From NCBI GenBank assembly GCA_949295265.1, contig CASFKR010000008.1, forward strand, positions 1 through 37,417: a stretch of 37,417 nucleotides of DNA. Reading direction: 5' to 3'. The stretch's first letter is position 1. The number at the start of each line of letters is the position of its first letter. The notes under the pieces are model-generated. The model was given only the letters and a program-made list of their open reading frames with translations. It was not told where the DNA came from and did not search any database. The stretch is from an uncultured Verrucomicrobiota bacterium. GTDB lineage: Bacteria; Verrucomicrobiota; Kiritimatiellia; RFP12; UBA3636. Of this stretch, positions 16,804 through 23,862 are shown piece after piece. The position numbers were made by a program, and so were the translations under genes.

Positions 16804-17553
16804 ATGTTACTCATCGATTCTCACGTTCACGTCTACCCGTCGTACCGGCTGCCGGCCTTTTTCTCCGCCTTTCGGGCCCGGATGAAGGCTGCCGGTGCGC
16901 AGGAGGGGGCGCTCATGCTCGCGGAACGGGCGGGAACCGATGTGTTTTCCCGCTGGGAGCAGGGGCTCGAACTTCCCGATGGCGAACGGATGGTCCGCGC
17001 CGAAACGGGCGGACTCCTCCTCCGGCATGGAGAGCAGGGCGATATCGCGGTCATCGCGTGCCGTCAGGTCGTCTGTGCCGAGCGTATCGAAGTCCTGGCG
17101 CTGGGAATGCGCGAGGAAATTCCCGATGGCCTTCCGGCGGCGACGGTCATCGAGCGCATTGTCCGTGCCGACGGCCTTCCCGTTCTCGCCTGGGGCGTCG
17201 GCAAATGGCTCTTTTCTCGGGCGAGCGTAGTGGACAGGCTGCTGCGCCGTTTTGAGCCGGATGAGCTCTTCCTGGGCGATTCTTCGCTACGCCCCTGGCT
17301 GTGGGAAGAGCCGCTTCCCATGGTGCGTGCCCGTTCGCTGGGCCGCCGCGTCCTGCATGGTTCCGATCCGCTGGCACCCGCCTTTGAGGAGCAGCGTGTC
17401 GGGCAGTATGCGGATTTGGCGGATACTTCTCTCGGGGAAGACCGTCCGCTTCGGGAGCGGCTGCTCTGCATTCTCCGGACCGATGCGTTGCAGTGTGTCG
17501 GGCACCGCTCCGGTCCATTCCAGTTCCTGCGCCGCCAATTCGGCGCCCGTTAG
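16804..17553 (+). CDS. PHP/amidohydrolase-like putative metal-dependent hydrolase
   Basis: This 249-residue protein opens with LIDSHVHVYP (His 8 and His 10), the first metal-binding strand typical of PHP and amidohydrolase folds. Later conserved-looking segments are IACRQVVCAERIEVLALG (about 83-100), LPVLAWGVGKW (about 125-135), LGDSS near 158 and HGSDPLAP near 183. I know this pattern as a small uncharacterised PHP-like family; the substrate is unknown. There is no signal peptide. The ATG at 16804 has no Shine-Dalgarno. It has its own transcription unit, with a terminator upstream and repeat DNA downstream. It could be a divergent amidohydrolase rather than a true PHP protein. Confidence 0.65.
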   Translation: MLLIDSHVHVYPSYRLPAFFSAFRARMKAAGAQEGALMLAERAGTDVFSRWEQGLELPDGERMVRAETGGLLLRHGEQGDIAVIACRQVVCAERIEVLALGMREEIPDGLPAATVIERIVRADGLPVLAWGVGKWLFSRASVVDRLLRRFEPDELFLGDSSLRPWLWEEPLPMVRARSLGRRVLHGSDPLAPAFEEQRVGQYADLADTSLGEDRPLRERLLCILRTDALQCVGHRSGPFQFLRRQFGAR

Positions 17554-17591
17554 CGTTGCTCCGCGCTGGCTCCGTCCCGCGGCGTGTGGGG

Positions 17592-17644
17592 GCGAGCCGT
17601 CCTGTCTGTCGTGTACGTCCTGTACATCGTGTTTTTTGGCTCGC
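17592..17644 (+). repeat. Composite intergenic repeat, copy D (9-bp array hairpin, degenerate)
   Basis: GCGAGCC (17592-17598) and GGCTCGC (17638-17644) bracket four 9-bp units (17598-17633: CGTCCTGTC, TGTCGTGTA, CGTCCTGTA, CATCGTGTT). The arms are identical to those at 23047-23098 and 35401-35461. The units have drifted but kept their 9-bp spacing. The rest of 17554-17842 holds no gene that I can support. Confidence 0.7.
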
Positions 17645-17842
17645 GTTGCGCTTCCTTCGCTCCAAACATTCCGATTCCTCCGACGATTCCGCTGATTGCG
17701 TCAGCCTGACCCCGTCACAACCAGTCCGCGGGGGGGAAGTTCATTCGGATGAACAATTTCTTCTAACCCTTTCCAATTACGGAAGAAGAAACGCGCGCTG
17801 TACGTGACAGGGAAACCCGGATAAAACCCGCAAAATCAACCA

Positions 17843-17873
17843 TTGACAAAAGAATCGGGGCGTGGCAAACTAT
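17843..17873 (+). promoter_or_regulatory. Candidate promoter of the secreted unknown gene at 17960
   Basis: A consensus -35 (TTGACA, 17843-17848) lies in an AT-rich stretch. The -10 is less clear: AACTAT at 17868-17873 has a 19-bp spacer and only partial match. Confidence 0.4.
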
Positions 17874-17913
17874 GGAAAAATAGGGGCTGTCCTCTACACT
17901 GTTTGGCTTTAAT

Positions 17914-17945
17914 TTGGTAAATATTGACCAAAATCGGTAAATATT
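17914..17945 (+). promoter_or_regulatory. Palindrome and direct repeat, candidate operator
   Basis: TTGGT-AAATATTG-ACCAA (17914-17931) is an 18-bp palindrome with one mismatched pair. GGTAAATATT occurs at 17916-17925 and 17936-17945, exactly 20 bp or two helical turns apart. Both lie in the leader, just before the Shine-Dalgarno. They could bind a regulator or affect mRNA folding. Confidence 0.45.
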
Positions 17946-17959
17946 TAGGGTCCATGCTC

Positions 17960-18784
17960 ATGAAATCAGAATCATTCAAGACCGGTCGTTTTTGGGTTGC
18001 TTTGCTGGCAACCGTTGTTTGTGGTGGTTGGGTACAAGCGGGGGAGGTTATCCCTTACCGGTACTTGGATGGCAGGATTGGCATTGATTTCCGGAGCAAT
18101 CTGGAATCGAATTTGCTGAACTACTCCGAAGTTGCCGGTATTCCGGATGTGGAACAGGCGTATTGGAACCAGATGGTCGCCGTTACACCAGATGCCAACG
18201 GGTATGGCAACTACGCGAACCTGGATACCCTTTATGATGGCAACGGCAATTACGTGGATGGCATGTCGGTCAGGGCGTACGGTGAACGGGAGTCTCCGTT
18301 TGCAGCGTATCCTGACTATGACTTCCGGTTTTGGGGACAGATCAACTCCGGCTGGGGTATGAGCGGCAACAACTACAAGCTTCGCTATCAGGGCTTTGGG
18401 CCTTCCCCCGTCATTGAAATTACCGGGATTCCATACACGGCGTACGATGTCGTCGTGTATTATGCCGCCGGTCCGGATGGCGGCGGCATGTTTTCCGCGA
18501 TTCTGCCGATGAACGGGAATATGCAAACCGTGGCGGAAGATTCTTCCTTCTACGTGTACAGCTGCCATTTTTCCTCCGGAACCAATATCTGGAAATCGGT
18601 GAAGTTTGATACGGTGGCCGAAATTGATGGCTCTCAGGCCTCGAACTATGCCGTCTTCCACGGAAATTCCGCCAAGAACATCAAACTCTATTTTAACGGA
18701 ACGGTGCACCGGTCCTGGAACTGTATCTCGGCCGTTCAGATTGTCGAAACGCCGCCGCCCGCCACGGTGATTTTCCTTCTTTGA
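17960..18784 (+). CDS. Secreted beta-rich protein of unknown function
   Basis: The ATG at 17960 gives 274 residues and an excellent signal peptide (about 1-27, ending VQA-GE). AGGG at 17947-17950 is 9 nt upstream, which favours it over the ATG at 17954. The mature part is rich in Tyr, Gly, Asn and aromatic residues and looks like a beta-sandwich. The strand pattern IEITGIPYTAYDVVVYYAA and a C-terminal SAVQIVE resemble secreted modules common in Lentisphaerota, Kiritimatiellota and Planctomycetota. I cannot name the family. Codon use is less GC-biased than in the neighbours. The protein ends in a short hydrophobic stretch (VIFLL) with no sorting motif. Extracellular or periplasmic location is inferred. 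Confidence 0.7.
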   Translation: MKSESFKTGRFWVALLATVVCGGWVQAGEVIPYRYLDGRIGIDFRSNLESNLLNYSEVAGIPDVEQAYWNQMVAVTPDANGYGNYANLDTLYDGNGNYVDGMSVRAYGERESPFAAYPDYDFRFWGQINSGWGMSGNNYKLRYQGFGPSPVIEITGIPYTAYDVVVYYAAGPDGGGMFSAILPMNGNMQTVAEDSSFYVYSCHFSSGTNIWKSVKFDTVAEIDGSQASNYAVFHGNSAKNIKLYFNGTVHRSWNCISAVQIVETPPPATVIFLL

Positions 18785-18842
18785 TTCGAATCAGACGGAG
18801 CCGAACGCCCCTTTTGCCTGTCAAAATCGGGCAAAGAACGGT

Positions 18843-18872
18843 TCGCCGTTCGCCATTCCCGGCGAACGGCGA
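18843..18872 (+). terminator. Hairpin terminator before parB
   Basis: TCGCCGTTCGCC (18843-18854) and GGCGAACGGCGA (18861-18872) form a perfect 12-bp stem with a 6-nt loop, followed by the T-rich TTCTGTTCTT. Confidence 0.75.
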
Positions 18873-18880
18873 TTCTGTTC

Positions 18881-18909
18881 TTGAACACAGCATGGGCGGG
18901 TGTTAAAAT
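18881..18909 (+). promoter_or_regulatory. Candidate extended -10 promoter for parB
   Basis: TTGAAC (18881-18886), a 17-bp spacer and TAAAAT (18904-18909) preceded by TGT (18901-18903) fit an extended -10 promoter. Transcription would start near 18916. That is after the in-frame ATG at 18908, which supports 18938 as the translation start. Confidence 0.55.
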
Positions 18910-18937
18910 GCAACGCATCACCGCCCAACGAATTGCC

Positions 18938-20071
18938 ATGCCCACGAAAAAACCGAAACATCCGCGCGTCAGCGAACCCGGAAAAACGACGAAACCTCAG
19001 GAAACGCACCCTGCGGAAAAACGCTCCGCCAAGGCATCTGCCACGGGACGGAGCAAACCGGTCGTGCCTTTGAGCGGCGGCGTCCGGAAGCCTTCGCATC
19101 TCGGCGGGCTTGGCCGGGGCCTGGACTCGCTCATCGGGCGGGCGCAAACGGTCGCGCCCGCAGTGCCTGATGCCACGCCCCTGCCACAGCCGGAGGCTGC
19201 GGCGGCGGCAGGAACTGCAGAGGCGGCGATGGGCGCACAGAGCCCGGCGGCCGGACGCTCGGTGCTGGAAGTGGAGACGGGCCGCGTCCACAACAGTCCG
19301 TGGCAGCCGCGCCGCGTGTTTGACGATGAGGCGCTTCAGGAGCTGGCAGACTCCATCCGGGTGCATGGCATCATCCAGCCGCTTGTCTGTCGGTTGCGTC
19401 CCGACGGGGATTACGAGCTGATTGGCGGTGAGCGCCGTCTCCGGGCGGCTTTGCTGTTGGGGCTGGAGAAAGTGCCGGTCATCGTCATGGAAACCGCCGA
19501 CCATCAGGCGGCGGAACTGGCGCTCGTCGAGAACCTGCAGCGCGAGGACCTCAACGTCATTGAAGAGGCGGAGGGCTACAAGGCGCTGAGCGACCAGTTC
19601 AAGTTGTCGCAGACCGAAATCGCCGAGCGCGTGGGCAAGGCGCGTGCAACCGTGACGAATACGCTGCGCCTGCTGGAATTGCCGGATGAGGTCAAGAGCA
19701 TGCTGGGCGCCGGGCTGCTGTCCACGGGACACGCCAAGGTGCTGCTGAGCCTCGACGGCGACGCCGCGCGGATGGAGTTGGCGCGGCAGTGCCTCAATGA
19801 GGGGCTGACGGTCCGGGCGCTCGAGCGGCGCGTCCAGCGCAGGGACGAAGAGAGCCACAAACAGCCGCCCCAGCCGGATTTGACGCCGGAGTATCTGCGG
19901 ACACTTCTGGAAAAGTTGCACGAAAAATTTGCGACGTCTGTACGGCTGACGCCTTCGTGCACCTATGCGAACGGGCGTCACGGGCGCGGGCGCATTGAAA
20001 TTGATTTTGCCGACAACGACGGGCTGGGACGTCTGCTGGAGCTCTTCGGCATCGACGTCAATGCCTGGTAA
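18938..20071 (+). CDS. parB: ParB/Spo0J chromosome-partition protein
   Basis: Starting at 18938, this is 377 residues. A basic, Lys/Thr-rich tail of about 50 residues precedes the LGRGLDSLI box (about 58-66) that in other ParBs contacts ParA. After an Ala/Pro-rich linker comes the ParB N-domain (about 110-200) with the CTP-binding motif GERRLRAA (about 164-171). Next are the helix-turn-helix parS-binding domain (about 200-290) and the C-terminal dimerisation domain. It should bind parS, load as a CTP-dependent clamp and help segregate the origin. There is no parA beside it, although the two are usually adjacent. I found no TGTTTCACGTGAAACA-like parS site in the window. Confidence 0.93.
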   Translation: MPTKKPKHPRVSEPGKTTKPQETHPAEKRSAKASATGRSKPVVPLSGGVRKPSHLGGLGRGLDSLIGRAQTVAPAVPDATPLPQPEAAAAAGTAEAAMGAQSPAAGRSVLEVETGRVHNSPWQPRRVFDDEALQELADSIRVHGIIQPLVCRLRPDGDYELIGGERRLRAALLLGLEKVPVIVMETADHQAAELALVENLQREDLNVIEEAEGYKALSDQFKLSQTEIAERVGKARATVTNTLRLLELPDEVKSMLGAGLLSTGHAKVLLSLDGDAARMELARQCLNEGLTVRALERRVQRRDEESHKQPPQPDLTPEYLRTLLEKLHEKFATSVRLTPSCTYANGRHGRGRIEIDFADNDGLGRLLELFGIDVNAW

Positions 20072-20200
20072 TGCGGCGGGTTTCTTTTCCTTTACCTCCC
20101 GGCGGGAAGAGAATGAAATCCGCGCGGCACCGGTTCTCCGAAGGACCGTTCATCTGTGTGCGGACTTTTGCCACCGGGTTGATTCCTTTCTGAGTTGAAC

Positions 20201-20869
20201 ATGAAAATTGTCTGTTATGGCGATCCGGCTCTTCGCCGCAAAGCGGTTCCGATTAAGGAAATTACGCCGGAAATCCGTGAATTGGCGAAGGAGATGCTTC
20301 GGGTGATGTACGAAGCGGACGGCGTCGGGCTTGCGGCGGAGCAGGTCGGGCGCACGGAGGCAATCTGCGTCATTGACGTGCCGCGCGAGTCGCAGGAGCC
20401 GTATGCGGCGCAGCACGCCGGGATTGAGATGCCGATGGTGCTCATCAACCCCGTGGTCAGCGAGCTGGAAGGTACGCAGCGCGGCTCCGAGGGATGTCTG
20501 AGTTTCCCGAAAATCCACGGGGAAGTGACGCGCGCGCTTTCGTGCCGCGTCGATTACACGGGGCTGGACGGTCAGCATTATTCCGTGAAGACGTACGGTC
20601 TGCTGGCGCGGGCGGTGCAGCACGAGACGGACCACCTCAACGGGGTCGTCTTTATCGACAAACTCTCTTCCACGCAGACGCTGATTCTCAAGGGGCGCAT
20701 TGCAAAGCTGGCCCGGCAGACGAAGCAGCAGATGGCCGTGGAGGAGGCGATTGCGGAGGGTAAGCCGGTTCCGCAGCGCGGCAAGGGCGGACGCTGGATT
20801 ACGCCGCCGGGCGCGGCCGGGCATGCGCCTCAAGAGGCGAAAACTCCTCCGGCGGGAGATGCGTCATGA
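20201..20869 (+). CDS. def: Peptide deformylase
   Basis: This 222-residue protein removes the formyl group from the N-terminal methionine of new proteins. All three motifs are present: GVGLAAEQ (41-48), EGCLS with metal ligand C99, and HETDH with metal ligands H141 and H145 and catalytic E142. The C-terminus extends about 50 residues past the usual end in a Pro/Gly/Ala-rich tail. The start is the ATG at 20201; there is an in-frame TTG six bases earlier. It follows parB by 129 bp and overlaps the ArsR gene by ATGA. The usual fmt partner is absent here. Confidence 0.96.
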   Translation: MKIVCYGDPALRRKAVPIKEITPEIRELAKEMLRVMYEADGVGLAAEQVGRTEAICVIDVPRESQEPYAAQHAGIEMPMVLINPVVSELEGTQRGSEGCLSFPKIHGEVTRALSCRVDYTGLDGQHYSVKTYGLLARAVQHETDHLNGVVFIDKLSSTQTLILKGRIAKLARQTKQQMAVEEAIAEGKPVPQRGKGGRWITPPGAAGHAPQEAKTPPAGDAS

Positions 20870-21234
20870 CGGAGAAGGCTGCGGCGGGCGGCTGTCATTG
20901 CGGTGCTGCGGAGACGAAAGGCGCGGCATCCGCACCGGATTTACCCGTCATTCAGGACGAGGATGAGCTGGCCGATCTGGCGGAGCTGTTCAAAGTCTTC
21001 GGCGATTCGACCCGCATCCGCATCCTGGTCGCCCTGATTGAACGGGGGCACTGTGTGTGCGAACTGGCGGACGGGCTGGGGCTGACGCAATCCGCGGTTT
21101 CTCATCAGCTCCGCATTCTCAAGCAGGCGCGGCTGGTGCGCTCGCGCCGATCGGGCCGGAGTGTGCGGTATGTTCTGGCGGACGATCATGTCCGCACGAT
21201 TATTGATCAAGGGCGCAACCATATCGGAGAGTAA
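20866..21234 (+). CDS. ArsR/SmtB-family metal-sensing repressor (CadC-like dual site)
   Basis: This 122-residue winged-helix protein has FKVFGDSTRIRILVAL and the recognition helix TQSAVSHQLRILK. Two metal sites can be read. C10 and C12 near the N-terminus plus C63 and C65 in the CVCEL helix fit an alpha3N thiolate site. D106, H108, H119 and E122 (D-x-H-x10-H-x2-E) match the alpha5 zinc site of SmtB and CadC exactly. S. aureus CadC also has both. It probably represses until Zn, Cd or Pb binds. It overlaps def upstream, and its stop is 1 bp before the GTG of the membrane-protein gene. That gene is its likely partner. Confidence 0.9.
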   Translation: MTEKAAAGGCHCGAAETKGAASAPDLPVIQDEDELADLAELFKVFGDSTRIRILVALIERGHCVCELADGLGLTQSAVSHQLRILKQARLVRSRRSGRSVRYVLADDHVRTIIDQGRNHIGE

Positions 21235-21235
21235 G

Positions 21236-22966
21236 GTGAAGGACAGCTTTTTCCGAACCCTTTGGCATCGGATGGCAGGGGGTGAGAAGGGGGACGCGAA
21301 TCAGGGGCCGTCGGCAGCATCGACAGCCCCTGACGTTTCTCCTTCTGCAGACGCGACATCGCCCCGACCGGACCCGGGCGCCGTTGCGGAGCCTGTGACG
21401 CCCGCAACCCCCGGACGGCCCGCGCCCGCAGACGCTGCTGCAACGCAAGGTCCTGCTTCCAGCGAACCGGTGGCGCCTCAACCGGTAACAGAACCAGCGA
21501 ACCCGGAGGCCCCTGCTCCGGAGACGCCTTCCGCTGTTTCGGTACCTGTTGCGGAGGCTGCGCCCCCTGTGGAACCTGCGGAGGCCGCGCCTGCACCGCA
21601 ACCCTTTTTCGAAAAGTGGTTCGGCTCCTGCAAACTCCAGTGCGATATGGGGCGGTTCTTCATTCCGCTGGCCATTCAGGCGGCCTCGCAGAGCCTGACA
21701 TACCCGCTCGTGGCGAGCATCATTTCGCACGGCCGCCTCGGCACGCTCGAGTTTGCCGCCTTTGCGCAGGGGCAGGCGCTCATGTTCCTGCTGGGCGCAT
21801 TGGGCAGCGGCTCCATCACAACGGGCATGGTTTTTGCCCGGTCCCGCACCGGTTTCCTCAATTACAGCCGGCTGGTTTCCATCCTGACCATCACGACGGC
21901 GGTGTTGCAGATTCTCTGCTGCATTCCGCCGCTGGACCGCTTCATGTTCGGACGGGTTCTCGGGCTGTCCGGCGAGGCGATGATCGTGGCGCGCAATACC
22001 ATGTTCCTGTGCGTTCCGATGCAGGTCTTCTTTTATATCCGCGGCATTTCCCTGGCCACGCTGTTCATCGAAAAGCAGAGCGGAAAGGCGAATCTCGCGA
22101 CGCTCTGCCGCATCGGCGCGACGGCGCTGTGCTGTCCGCTGTTCGGCTGGATGGGCTTGAGCGGCTACTTCTGGGGCGCGGTTGCCATGACGTTGGGCGT
22201 CTGGCTCGAACTGGCGATGACGAAGCATTACGCGAAGCCCTACATGGAGAAGCTGACCGATGCGCCGGAGCTCGAGAAAGCCAGCACCGCCCGGCAGCTC
22301 CACTACATGATTCCGCTTTCCTTCGGCGGCATGATGCTCTCGGCGACCGGCTTCATGATTGCCATCTTCCTCTCCAAGGCGCCCCAACCGGAGATTGCGC
22401 TGCCCATTCACTACATTCTGATGGGCTTTATCAATCCGCTGGGGTTTGCGGCGTTGCGCATGCAGACGGTGACCATCTGCTTCCCGCCGGAGTCGGTCGG
22501 CCTCCGCCCCATGCAGAGCTTTGCCATCTGGGTGGGCGGACTGCTGTGCATGGTGTCCTTCCTGATGCAGATTCCTTCGGTTGCGGACTGGTATTTCGGC
22601 GAGGTGCAGAATCTGCCGCCGGAGCAGGTGAAGATGGCCATGCTGGCCGCGCTGTTTGTGGCGCCGTTCCCGCTCGTGCAGGCGCTGCGCGGGCATGCGG
22701 AGGGACTCGCCGCCGTGCGGCGGCGTCCCAACGCGATTCTGGCGAGCCAGGCGATTTTTCTGACCGTGCTGGTGCTGACGCTGGGCGCGCAGGTTACGCA
22801 CCCCGTCATACCCGGCTACCTGATGGGCGCCACGTCGCTGCTGGCCGCAAACTTCATGTCTTTTGTCACGCTCCGCATTGCGCTGATTGCCAACGATCTG
22901 GCCGACCAGTATCACGTTTCGGTCAATGTCCACGACCGCTGTTCTCCAACCGGCATCCGTTCCTGA
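21236..22966 (+). CDS. Polytopic membrane protein, MOP/MATE or ANK-like
   Basis: This 576-residue protein starts with GTG at 21236, with GGAGAG just upstream overlapping the end of the ArsR gene. About the first 115 residues are Pro/Ala/Glu-rich and disordered. About twelve membrane helices follow (about 135-560) in two similar-looking halves (PLAIQAASQSLTYPLVASI and IPLSFGGMMLSATGFMIAI), as in MOP-superfamily flippases and transporters. Segments such as INPLGFAALRMQTV recall ANK-type proteins more than NorM. The transported substrate is unknown. Coupling to a metal sensor suggests metal-stress response, but this is not a known metal exporter family. The long N-terminal tail is unusual. Confidence 0.6.
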   Translation: MKDSFFRTLWHRMAGGEKGDANQGPSAASTAPDVSPSADATSPRPDPGAVAEPVTPATPGRPAPADAAATQGPASSEPVAPQPVTEPANPEAPAPETPSAVSVPVAEAAPPVEPAEAAPAPQPFFEKWFGSCKLQCDMGRFFIPLAIQAASQSLTYPLVASIISHGRLGTLEFAAFAQGQALMFLLGALGSGSITTGMVFARSRTGFLNYSRLVSILTITTAVLQILCCIPPLDRFMFGRVLGLSGEAMIVARNTMFLCVPMQVFFYIRGISLATLFIEKQSGKANLATLCRIGATALCCPLFGWMGLSGYFWGAVAMTLGVWLELAMTKHYAKPYMEKLTDAPELEKASTARQLHYMIPLSFGGMMLSATGFMIAIFLSKAPQPEIALPIHYILMGFINPLGFAALRMQTVTICFPPESVGLRPMQSFAIWVGGLLCMVSFLMQIPSVADWYFGEVQNLPPEQVKMAMLAALFVAPFPLVQALRGHAEGLAAVRRRPNAILASQAIFLTVLVLTLGAQVTHPVIPGYLMGATSLLAANFMSFVTLRIALIANDLADQYHVSVNVHDRCSPTGIRS

Positions 22967-23030
22967 CGCCGTCACCGTTCCGCCGCGCTGCCTTCGCTGT
23001 CCGCTCCGCCGACTCCTCTTCACTGCGCTG

Positions 23031-23225
23031 CCTTCGCTGCGCGCTCGCGAGCCGTCCTGTCCGTCCTGTCCGTCCTGTTCGTCCTGTTTTCGGCTCGCGC
23101 CCCGCTGGCTTCGTTGCGCTGGCTTCGCCCCAGGCGGCCATACCGCCTTCTAAAAAGTCCTTATTTGACACCCTGGTCGGAACGTTAGTGGAGGTTTCAG
23201 AAGGGGGCTACTCCGTGTGGCTCAA
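23031..23225 (+). repeat. Composite intergenic repeat, copy B (most complete)
   Basis: Blocks in order: GC-rich lead (23031-23046); GCGAGCC arm (23047-23053); four 9-bp units CGTCCTGTC/T (23053-23088); GGCTCGC arm (23092-23098); linker (23099-23127); GGCGG-CCATA-CCGCC hairpin (23133-23147); 42-bp core (23152-23193); tail CTCCGTGTGGCTCAA (23211-23225). 23031-23127 equals 35385-35490 apart from one base and one extra 9-bp unit there. A second CTCCGTGTGGCTCA lies at 23265-23278. No gene is visible in 22967-23439. Confidence 0.85.
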
Positions 23226-23439
23226 ATTTCTAAACTCTTCGCGTGGCTGAGTTTCACAACCTTACTCCGTGTGGCTCACGACCCGGGATAAGCCTGTGAA
23301 AATGTTAACTGGAGAAGATGAGATTTTTTTGATAAACTGCTTTCCGGTCAAGCATGACCAGAGGCTTCCGCAAGGGTGCGAAAGTCTCCGCAACACGAAT
23401 CGGAGTGAAACTTCGATACCATCAAATCGGGAGAAGAAT

Positions 23440-23694
23440 ATGGCACCGACGAAAAAAGAATTGAAAGAGGCGGAAAACCGCGCCATCAAAGCCTTGAGCA
23501 AAGCGCTTCCGGAAATCCTGGACACCTGGCCGCTGCATGAATGTTCCGGGGCGACGGTTTCGGCGGAACAAATGGCCTGCGATCTCATCGAAGGCCTGAA
23601 AGAAGACGGATTTACGGTTCTGGATCACCCGTATTTCGTCATTCCGGCTTCCGAAACCAAGAGCGGCAAGGATGTGGAAATCCGCTGGGACTGA
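23440..23694 (+). CDS. Small acidic protein of unknown function
   Basis: The ATG at 23440 follows a good Shine-Dalgarno (GGGAG, 23429-23433) and gives 84 residues. An in-frame ATG at 23269 lies inside repeat DNA and is rejected. The N-terminal third is charged (Lys/Glu) and helical. The rest holds two Cys residues and ends with an Asp/Glu/Trp-rich strand. I do not recognise a family. It stands alone between repeat DNA and comM, and may be cytosolic. Confidence 0.65.
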   Translation: MAPTKKELKEAENRAIKALSKALPEILDTWPLHECSGATVSAEQMACDLIEGLKEDGFTVLDHPYFVIPASETKSGKDVEIRWD

Positions 23695-23862
23695 TTTCCG
23701 TTTCGTTTTTGCGGAAGGTTCTTCCTGCCGGCGACGGAGGAATCTTGATCCGTTGCTTTTCTTCAGAAGGAGCGTTTCCCTTTTGCGCCGGAAAATGGAT
23801 TGTCTGCGTTGAATCTGCTGCGGCAGATTGCGCCGTAAGGGTGTAACCACAGGAACGTTGTC

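Noticed and set aside
18908-18938. ATG at 18908 as the parB start
   Set aside because: It overlaps the candidate -10 element; a transcript starting near 18916 would not contain it. If the promoter call is wrong it becomes possible again.
18900-20200. parS site near parB
   Set aside because: No sequence close to TGTTTCACGTGAAACA was found here or elsewhere in the window.
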